Source: Brasenia schreberi (Eukaryota; Streptophyta; Magnoliopsida; Nymphaeales; Cabombaceae). From it: 64,000 nt of DNA. The translations under genes and the position numbers were made by a program. The stretch covers positions 2,480,001 to 2,544,000 of the forward strand of contig JAYKKT010000076.1 of assembly GCA_036023115.1 (NCBI GenBank). The letters are read 5' to 3'. Position 1 is the stretch's first letter; each line of letters opens with the position of its first letter. The notes beneath the pieces were generated by a model. It was not told the DNA's origin. It searched no databases and worked only from the letters and a program-made list of their open reading frames with translations. Of the stretch, positions 46,055 through 54,745 are shown piece after piece.

Positions 46055-48400
46055 ATGTCAAAATCCAATCCACGTGAAGTGTCGAGCCAAGGCTCATGCG
46101 CATCAAGTTCTCACTCTAGGAGGATTTTCAAAAACAAAATAAAACTAGATGAAATCAAGGACCTAAGAAGGGAGTTTGAGGCCAAAATCGATGCTCTCAG
46201 CCAAGAGGCTGAAGTAGGTGATTCGTGTTCATCAAACGGTAAACAAAGGCCTAAGAAAAAATATGAAAAACCTCGCAAGCACAAAGAGGCCTCCGTAATG
46301 GAAGGCAACCAATACCACGAGTCCTTCACATAAAAGGACTGTAAAGCCCTACAACAGTTGCTAAAAGGGCAAAATAAAGAGAAAAGAAACTACGCCCTGT
46401 CTGATTTCCTTCCTATGGATTACAAAACAGACAGTGACGATGAAATACCGAACTTCCATCGGTATGATGGCATGGGAGACCCTAGGTCTCACTTGCAGCT
46501 TTTCTCACGTCGAGCCCATAAGAAGAAAAAGGACTCGATGAAATGGGTGTATTGGTTCCCTTTATCCCTTAAAGGCACAGCTGCCAAATGGCTGGCTTCC
46601 TACGACTTAAGCCAGTTCGCTACTTTTGAAGAGTTAGCGAACTGCTTCATGCAAAGATTTGCACACAACGTAGAAGTCATGCCGACTCTGAATACCTTAA
46701 GGGATACAAAGCAAGGCATGAACGAAGACGTACATGCCTTCATTATAAGATGGAGGTCGCTTTTGGGCCAAGTGCGAGAGCCCATATCCGAAAAATGCGC
46801 AGTCATGCTCATCCTGGATAACTTTAAAAGCGAGTTAAAAACCCTTCTCTCGGTCCATGAGATCTCAACTTTCCATAAGTTGATAAAAAAGGCCTCCCTT
46901 TTCGAAACCAACTTGCGAAAAGGGACATACGATCACTTGTGGAAAGGAACTACCATTTCCAAAACCCGCTTGGAAAAGCCCATCACATACGGGCTACCCA
47001 CGATGGACAAAGGGGCAAAGCCCCATAAAATCGCCAATGTCTAGGTGGATCCAGACGTGGCGGGCACTTCCAAAAATTTTGAAAAGTTAGAAAATAAGAG
47101 GGAGCGAAATTTTCAAAAACCGGTTGAAAAATGGGAGTATACTTCGCTGGGGCAACCTGTGTCGGAGGTCCTAGACCTCCTACTTGCCCAGGGCATGATA
47201 GAACTCCCTGAAATCCCCGAAGGAGTCACTTCCAAAGGGGGGGATTTAAACCAATTTTGTATGTATCATCGGCTCAAAGGCCATGATACCAAACGCTGCT
47301 TCTCCCTCTTAAATAAAATTGAGAACTTGATAGCAGAAGACCGGCTCCAGGTCACTGCGGAACCTGAGCCACCTTAAGCTATCTTCAAGGAACCCTTTCC
47401 CAAACACGCCAGTGGCAGTGGGAAAGGAAAGGAGGTATGTACCCTCACCATTTCTAAGGAACTAGCGCAAAAACCAGAACCTGGTCGACCCACTTGTGCA
47501 CCCATTCTTGTACTGTACAAGAAGCCCGCCCAAGTCGTCATTCGGGGACCACCAAAAGTGGAATCCCCGGCAAAACCAGTTTTGAAAATCCAAGGTTCTC
47601 CTCAGCTCATCCTTAGAGCCCAAGTTAGCGCGAACCCTAGGCTGGTCGTGGGGGAAGTGACTAGATCCGGGAGGATCTATCAACCCCCGCACCTTCAAGG
47701 TGCTCAAAAGGTGGTCAGTGTGCCTGGCCCCTCAAAAGCATGTATCCCTAGTGTTCTGCCGAAAGCAGGTAAGGACAAAGTCATCCTAAATCCTTATGAC
47801 TTTGAAAACCACCTTTCAAAGATTCCTATTCACATGTCTATCTTAGAGCTTATAAAAACCTCGCCTAAGCATAGACTTGTATTAGAGAAAATTCTAGAAA
47901 GGGCCAAAGTTGATTCGAACATAAGTCCGGAATCCTTGTCTGCCCAAGTGGCTTTATTTGGAGCAAAATTGCCCATCACTTTCTCGGAAGATGATGTAGA
48001 TAGACCCTACGAAACCCATAACCAGGCCCTGCATATCGAGGTGGTTCTGAAGAACCACTCTTTGGACAGGTGCCTAGTCGATGGTGGAGGAGGGCTCAAC
48101 ATCCTTCCACTTCATGTGGCGTATAAAATCAGAGTCACCTTGACTTTAGTGAACCCAAGCCCCATTGTTATCACTAGATACGATGGGAATGCGTCTAGAC
48201 CTTTAGGATCCATCGAACTCCCAATGGAAACGGGAGGGATCGAACACACGGGGGTGTTCCATGTCTTGGACATCCACCCCCATTATAACCTGTTGCTAGG
48301 AAGGCCCTGGATACACAGTTTGTGCACTGTGCCATCCACCTTCCACAGGTGTGTCAAGATCCCTTTTAGGGACCAGGTCGTACTGATCCTAGGTGAGAGT
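46055..48400 (+). pseudogene. gag-pro: E4 gag-protease, first part (interrupted by E5)
   Basis: Starts at ATG 46055 (MSKSNPREVSSQ). The whole region stays in one frame without indels, but has three stops: CAA to TAA at 46331-46333, CGG to TAG at 47042-47044 and CAA to TAA at 47375-47377. Capsid, the knuckle (here FCMYHRLKGHDTKRC) and the protease motif (CLVDGGGGLNILP, LLGRPWIHS) are all readable. E5 inserted at 48400, eight bases into the candidate intron and just after the protease domain. The rest continues at 63013. All three stops are transition changes, so decay is by point mutation. Confidence 0.93.
48396..48400. other. Target duplication of E5, left copy (AGAGT)
   Basis: AGAGT at 48396-48400 and 63008-63012. 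Removing E5 with one copy restores the E4 frame, GGTGAGAGTCACCC, exactly as in E3 and E5. Confidence 0.97.
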
Positions 48401-49244
48401 TGTAAACACCCCGAAATCCCACGAATTTCTTAAACGAATCTGGTTTTATACAAGCAGCCCCAAAGGGCCATTTTGAGTTTGGAAACCCAGGAGCCTTCCA
48501 AACAACCCTGTATATATGTTTAAAACTTTATCTTTCAAAAACATATGATATAGCTTTTGAAAACTCTTTTAAGACATGTTTTGAAACCCCGAAGTGGCTT
48601 GGCCCGATCAAGACAGGACCAGGAGAGCCAAGAAGAGCCCGGAACCGGAGCACCTGTCGAGCCCGGCGCAGCAACTCTTGTATCTGATTCACACCCCAGG
48701 ATCTCGAACGTCCAAGACCCTGTTCTTACCAAAATAGCATTTGAAGTCATCTCCGGAAGGCAGAAACGGAGGCGGACGACTATGTTGGCGAAGACCCAAC
48801 GCAGATGGAGTACTGATGCTGTCAGGCCCCGCACAAATCATCCGTCTCGAACCCAGCTCGAAGGAGTCAGAGTTCAGTTTGGATTGGATCTGGACCATAT
48901 ATATCCAGATTCCAATCCAAACCCATATGTGGACTTGGATTTGGATTTGGATCCAGAGATCCAATCCAATATCCATATCCATGGCCCACATCACCTTCTC
49001 ATAAATGGAGGTGGGGCCCACTTGAAATTCACGTGGGATATTGGGCATGAGAGAGAGTGGGGGGTGAAAAATATCAAGAGTGTTGTATTAAGCTTGACTT
49101 GTGTGTCAAGTTTGGGTTTAATCTTGTGGGTTAGCCTAATTGAGTGGGTTTAAGCTTGTAATTAGCTAAAACCTAACCTAGGGCTGCACCAACATGGGGT
49201 GATCAAGGTCTATGGGCCATGCTAAGGGAGCTCCTTCACCTAAA

Positions 49245-49520
49245 CCTAGCCCAAAATGCCTAAACCTAGCCTAAACCCCTAATCCACCCCTAATCTGAAC
49301 CTAATCACCTAACCCACTTCCCTAATCCCGGCCTAATCCCAACCTAATCACCTAACCCACTTCCCTAATCCTTCCCTAAACCTAGATTAATTTCCCTAAT
49401 CCTAGCCTAAACCTAGCCTAATCACCTAACCTAGCTCACTAAACCTCACCCTAAAACCCAACCACCTAACCTAGCCCAAAACCCCTAAACCACCCTTAGC
49501 CCACGATTTACCCAAACCCC
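49245..49520. repeat. Degenerate CCTAA tract of the E5 5' LTR
   Basis: CCTAATC, CCTAACC and CCTAAAC words with CACTTCC spacers; the unit CCTAATCACCTAACCCACTT occurs more than once. The 3' LTR has the same tract at about 60536-60812. Confidence 0.75.
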
Positions 49521-49631
49521 TAGTTTTAAAATATCTGGCCCAACCCCATCCAGCCCACCTTATCTACATACCACCCTACCTAAACCACCTAACCACTACC
49601 CACAGCCCAGCCCTAACCGACCTACCCATCC

Positions 49632-49661
49632 CTATTTAAACCCCCCTCCTTGTGGGCGGGT
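49632..49661 (+). promoter_or_regulatory. TATA-like box and start-site hairpin of E5
   Basis: CTATTTAAA followed by CCCCCC, CTCCTTGTG, GGCGGGTT. Equivalent in the 3' LTR at 60924-60953. Confidence 0.55.
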
Positions 49662-49910
49662 TCTGAAAAAAGGGGAAACCACTCTACCTCACCCAGTCGG
49701 GCCCTCCCCATCTCCCTTCTCTCATTCAGCCGGGACAACTCCCCACCTTGGCCTGCTCCAGCTGCTCCACCAGCCGCCACCTGCTCCGCCACCTTCCCTC
49801 TTCCATCCACCTCCACCACCCCTCAGCCGGACGCCATCATCTTCCCCCAACCGAACCAGCCGACAGCCACCTGCCCGCCACTTTCCCACTCCATCCGCCA
49901 CTTCTCCCCA

Positions 49911-49920
49911 TTCGGTAAGT
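49911..49920 (+). promoter_or_regulatory. Candidate 5' splice site in the E5 leader
   Basis: TTCG|GTAAGT, about 280 bp after the TATA box. Conserved in sL1 (reverse), sL3 and, as GTTAGT, in E3. In the E5 3' LTR it is GATAAGT (G to A at 61207). A second site, CTCG|TAAGTG near 50356, is found in all four LTR families. Confidence 0.5.
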
Positions 49921-50590
49921 ACCCTCCACCTTACCTAGCCCCCTTCTCTACCTCCTCTCCACTCTTAGCCACCCATCCTCCCTTCAGCTCAGCCCCTTTG
50001 CCGCCACCACCTAAACCTAGCCGAACCTAGTATAACCCAAGTTGCTGGCCACTACTTAGCCACCATCTCCCATTCGGCCAACCCCCCTAGGTGTCCTATT
50101 CCCACTAGCTCACCTTTTAGGTCCAGTTTCCCTAAGTACCCAACTCCCCTAGTGATCTTAAGACCCACTTCTTCAACCACTTTAAACCCCCTACTTGGAG
50201 GCGCCATCTACCTGCCACCGGCCACCTCCGAGGCTCCTATCCCGCGCCCCACTTGCAGCCGGCCAGCACCCTTGATCACCTACCTTCGCGGAGCTCCCAC
50301 TTGCAGCCCAAGGCCAAGCCCACGCTCAAGCAAGACCTCTACGGACCAGCTACTCGTAAGTGTCTAAACTCGGTCTTTAGTCGTACACTTGCTTGAAATT
50401 CAATTTGATACGAGGTTGTAATAACGGAGCATAGTCTCCCCCCGCTTGTAATAACGTGGCTTGGCACAACCACACACGTGCACTCTCTTAGTCGTGCACA
50501 ATTTTGAACACACACGGGCCTAATCAGTCCCTAATATATAAGTGTACATATATATTTCATTTTCGAAGGGTTTTGTTTAAGTTGGGTGCG

Positions 50591-51110
50591 TTGTCTTTCA
50601 ATTCAAGCACTCTCACACACATTGAGCTTTCGCTCTTATTTGAAAGACCCAAGTAAGGGCCGACCTATACTATTTGGGTTTCATTTCTTGTCGTGTGAGT
50701 AAGTCTTCCAATTCAAGCACTCTCACACACATTGAGCTTTCGCTCTTATTTGAAAGACCCAAGTAAGGGCCGACCTATACTATTTGGGTTTCATTTCATG
50801 TCGTGTGAGTAAGTCTTTCAATTCAAGCACTTTCACACACATTGAGCCTTCGCTCTTACTCCCAAGACCTTAGTAAAGGCCTTATTGCAGTTATATTTGG
50901 GTTTCATTTATGTTGTGTGGGTAGTCTTTCAATTCAAGCACTCTCACACACATTGAGCCTTCGCTCTTATTCCCAAGACCTTAGTCAAGGCCATACTGCA
51001 ATTTATATTTGGGTTTAAATTCATGTCGTGTGTGTAAGTCTTTCAATTCAAGCACGCACCCACATTGAGCCTTCGCTCTTATTTGCAAGACCCGAGTAAG
51101 GGCTCATATA
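50591..51110 (+). repeat. 110-bp tandem array in the E5 5' LTR
   Basis: Five units starting near 50591, 50704, 50814, 50926 and 51037. The same array is at 61883-62400 in the 3' LTR. Each unit has ATTGAGC(C/T)TTCGCTCTTA, whose GAGC and GCTC can pair. Confidence 0.87.
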
Positions 51111-51590
51111 CATAAGATATATACATATTTCCCTTCGGTTATTTCCCTTCGGTTATTTCCCTTCGGTTATTTCCCTTCTGTTATTTCCCTTCAGTATTGT
51201 CTTTACATTTCGGGTTTTCCCTTTGGAGTAGCGTGAGTTTGCATTGCATCTACGCCATACCACGAGGTAGGACGCATATTGCATCGAAGCAAGCCCCGCT
51301 CGAATTCGCCCATGTAGTGGAGTGTTCATAACACACAAACTAGGCGACCCAAAAAGGGATAAAAGAAAAGACTTAGGCACGTGCAAATTCACGTGATCTA
51401 AAACATGCAATCGCATCTTAAAGACCCGAAATAGATACCTCGAACCGTTTCGTAGACTTTCTCCTCAAAACTCGATTTTTGCAAAAGCGTACAGACTGAC
51501 CCTTGCGCATCGGTGGAAGAAGGTCTGCGACGACAAGAGCTTACTTGCTCACAGTCGCCACGTTTAGAAGTCAGTGTTAAATATATCTTC

Positions 51591-51620
51591 GCTAGCTTAA
51601 GTAAGCTAGCCGGCACGCCC
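51591..51620 (+). other. U5 hairpin followed by a primer-site-like decamer
   Basis: GCTAGCTTAAGTAAGCTAGC is a 20-bp perfect palindrome, directly followed by CGGCACGCCC, one base from the first ten bases of the real primer site (TGGCACGCCC), which begins 103 bp further on. Other LTRs in the window keep the exact decamer. Confidence 0.7.
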
Positions 51621-51713
51621 TATTTGTATACATAGGCCTTAGACGCACGATAAGATCCACTCCAAGCCCCGAAAGAGGCGAAGAGACGGGGATTTTCGCG
51701 CGTCTACAGAGAT

Positions 51714-51731
51714 TGGCACGCCCGGTGGGAC
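51714..51731 (+). other. Primer-binding site of E5
   Basis: TGGCACGCCCGGTGGGAC, five bases after the LTR end. A 142-nt leader separates the LTR from the gag ATG, so there is no room for the extra ORF that Ogre elements carry upstream of gag. Confidence 0.9.
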
Positions 51732-51850
51732 GTGAGCCTTTTCAGAAATCGAGTTTACTTGTAGAAGTCTTGCGAAAATTTTATAAAGGTGTCATTTTTA
51801 ACCTGTTTTCTTTGCTTTTACTTAGGAAATTTTGAAAAAGCTTGAAAAGC

Positions 51851-54720
51851 ATGTCAAAATCCAATCCAAGTGAAGTATCGAGCCAGGGCTCATGCGCATC
51901 AAGTTCTCACTCTAGGAGGATTTTCAAAAACAAAATAAAACTAGATGAAATCGAGGACTTGAGAAGGGAATTTGAGGCCAAAATCGATGCTCTCAGCCAA
52001 GAGGCTGAAGTAGGCGATTCATGTTCATCAAACGGTGAACAAAGGCGTAAAAAGAAATTTGAAAAACCTCGCAAGCAAAAGAGGCCTCCGTAATGGAAGG
52101 CAACCAATACCACGAGTCCTTCACACAAAAGGACCGTAAAGCCCTACAGCAGCTGCTGAAAGGGCAAAATAAAGAGAAAAGAAGCTACGCCCTGTCTGAT
52201 TTCCTTCCTATGGATTACGAAACAGACAGTGACGATGAAATACCGAACTTCCATCGGTATGATGGCATGGGAGACCCTAGGTCTCACTTGCAGCTTTTCT
52301 CACGTCGAGCCCATAAGAAGAAAAAGGACTCGATGAAATGGGTGTATTGGTTCCCTCTATCCCTTAAGGGCACAGCTGCCAAATGGCTGGCTTCCTACGA
52401 CTTAAGCCAGTTCGCTACTTTTGAAGAGTTAGCGAACTGCTTCATGCAAAGGTTTGCACACAACGTGGAAGTCACGCCAACCCTGAATACCTTAAGGGAT
52501 ACAAAGCAAGGCATGAACGAGGACGTGCATGCCTTCATTATAAGGTGGAGGTCTCTTTTGGGCCAAGTGCGAGAGCCTATATCCGAAGGATGCGCAGTAA
52601 TGCTCATCCTGGATAATTTCAAAAGCGAGTTAAAAACCCTTCTCTCGCTCCATGAGATTTCAACTTTCCATAAGTTGATCAAAAAGGCCTCCCTTTTCGA
52701 AACCAACTTGCGAAAAGGGACATACGACCACTTATGGAAAGGAAGTGCCGTTCCCAAAACACGTGTGGAAAAGCCCATCGCATATGGGCTGCCCACAACG
52801 GACAAAGGGGCAAAGCCCCATAAAATCGCCAATGTCCGGGTGGATCCAGGCATGGCGGGCACTTCTAAAAATTTTGAAAAAATAGAAAATAAGAGAGAAC
52901 GCAATTTTTCAAAACCAATTGAAAAACGGGAGTACACTCCGCTGGGGCAACCTGTGTCGGAGGTCCTAGACCTCTTACTTGCCCAAGGCATGATCGAACT
53001 CCCTGAAATCCCCGAAGGAGTCACGTCCAAAGGGGGGTATTTAAACCGATTTTGCAAGTATCATCGGCTCAAAGGCCATGATACCAAACGGTGCTTCTCT
53101 CTTCTAAATAAAATTGAGAACTTGATAGCGGAGGGCCGGCTCCAGGTCACTGCGGAACCTGAGCCACCTCAAGCTATCTTCAAGGAACCCTTTCCCAAAC
53201 ACGCCAGTGGCAGTGGGAAAGGAAAGGAGGTATGTACCCTCACCATTTCCAAGGAACTAGCGCGAAAGCCCGAACCTGGTCGACCTGCTTGTGCGCCCAT
53301 CCTTGTATTATACAAGAGGCCCGCCCAAGTCATCATTCGGGGACCACCAAAAGTGGAAACCCCGACAAGACCAGTTTTGAAAATCCAAGGTTCTCCTCAG
53401 CTCATCCTTAGAGCCAAGTTTAGCGCGAACCCTAGGCTGGTCGTGGGGGAAGTCACTAGATCCGGGAGGATCTACCAACCCCCGCACCTTCAAGGTGCTC
53501 AAAAGGTGGTCAGTGTGCCTGGCCCCTCAAAAGCATGTATCCCTAGTGGTCTGCCAAAAGCAGATAAGGACAAAATCATCCTAAATCCTTATGATTTCGA
53601 AAACCACCTTTCAAAGATTCCTATTCACATGTCTATCCTAGAGCTTATCAAAACCTCGCCTAGGCATAGACTTGTCTTAGAGAAAATTCTAGAAAGGGCC
53701 AAGGTTGATTCGAACATAAGTCCGGAATCCTTGTCTGCCCAAGTGGCTTTATTAGGAGCAAAATCGCCCATCACCTTTTCGGAAGATGATGTAGATAGAC
53801 CCTACGAAACCCATAACCAGGCCCTGCATATCGAGGTGGTTCTAAACAACCACTCTCTTGACAGGTGCCTAGTCGATGGTGGAGGAGGGCTCAACATCCT
53901 TCCACTTCACATGGCATACAAAATCGGAGTCACCTTGACTTCAGTGAACCCAAGCCCCATCGTTATCACTGGATACGATGGGAATGCGTCTAGGCCTTTA
54001 GGATCCATCGAACTCCCAATGGAAACGGGAGGGATCGAACACACGGGGGTGTTCCATATCTTGGACATTCACCCCCATTATAACCTTTTGTTGGGAAGAC
54101 CCTGGATACACAGTTTGTGCGCTGTGCCATCCACCTTCCACAGGTGTGTCAAGATCCCTTTTAGGGACCAGGTCGTAGTGATCCTAGGTGAGAGTCACCC
54201 ACAGCTTCAGGGGATCATAAACTCCCCTTGTTTATCGAGCTCCCAGGCCCATGAGGCTAACCTGGGGCAAATTATGGTTGAGCCACCTCGGCTCGTGTTG
54301 AACAACCCTAGGAAGGTTGTATGTGTGAAGGGGCCGCCCAAAGCAGGCCCCCTCCCGACTCTAATCCTCCTAGGAAAACCCAAGCGTTCCCTATTTCCAA
54401 AACCCCTGGACAAAAGGCCATACGAGCCTAATATGGACGATAGCATGTTCCAAGACCATGACTTGTATCCCATCTTTTCAAAAAACAAAAGGTCGTGGAA
54501 CATGTTATTAAACATGGGCTACACGCCCTACAAAAGTCTAGGGGCACAAAACCAGGGTCTCCTAGAGCCCATCCTTCCTAGGGCCAACCCAAGCCAATAT
54601 GGGATCGGCTATACTCCTCAAATACCGCTGGAGCCACCCCCTGTGACCACCTGGGTCAAGGGTGCCCCGGAGCCTGTCTTAGAAGAGACCTACGGTTTAG
54701 ACCTCCTATTCCGAGTCTAA
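51851..54720 (+). pseudogene. gag-pro: E5 gag-protease polyprotein with one frameshift
   Basis: Starts at ATG 51851 (MSKSNPSEVSSQ). One base is missing near 52076 compared with E3 and E4 (AAGCAAAAG against AAGCACAAAG), so the first frame ends at 52093 and the rest is read from there as an 875-residue ORF. In that ORF: capsid domain about residues 40-210, zinc knuckle C321-X2-H324-X4-H329-X4-C334, a Pro/Lys linker, and a retropepsin-like domain with the active-site Asp at 595 (VDGGGGLN) and LLGRPWIHS near 670. The stop TAA at 54718-54720 is shared with E4. The last 175 residues or so lie in the candidate intron and resemble no catalytic domain I recognise. The product is the structural protein of the particle plus its maturation enzyme. 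Confidence 0.93.
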
Positions 54721-54743
54721 CCCGTAGTGTTTTCCCTTTGTAG
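54188..54743 (+). other. Candidate intron between protease and pol in E5
   Basis: Donor CTAG|GTGAGA at 54187/54188, branch-site candidate CTAAC 54717-54721 containing the gag-pro stop TAA, acceptor TTTCCCTTTGTAG at 54743. 556 bp. In E5 the spliced frame (GGT ATG ACG GAA GAT CCC TTT TTC) meets TAA eight codons later, because of an extra T, so splicing would not rescue pol in this copy. Confidence 0.55.
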
Positions 54744-54745
54744 GT

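Larger units (their letters stand above)
48401..51708 (+). mobile_element. E5 5' LTR
   Basis: 3,308 bp, TGTAAACACC to GCGTCTACA. It contains the shared GACCCAACGCAGA block (near 48793), a short ATCC palindrome (48880-48970), the CCTAA tract (49245-49520), TATA 49632, C/G hairpin to 49661, a proline-rich low-complexity stretch, donors at 49914 and 50355, the 110-bp array, the TTTCCCTTCGGTTA array (51128-51200), and the U5 hairpin with a primer-site-like decamer. Confidence 0.95.

Noticed and set aside
49245..49520. True telomere or interstitial telomere array
   Set aside because: No regular CCCTAAA period, and the tract is at the same LTR position in all copies.
51714..51731. Assigning the primer tRNA
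   Set aside because: The site TGGCACGCCCGGTGGGAC does not clearly match the 3' end of any plant tRNA I can recall with certainty. A tRNA database search would decide.
52395..53057. Minus-strand ORF of 220 codons over gag
   Set aside because: Shadow of the gag frame. No start context, no domain, and broken in E3 and E4.
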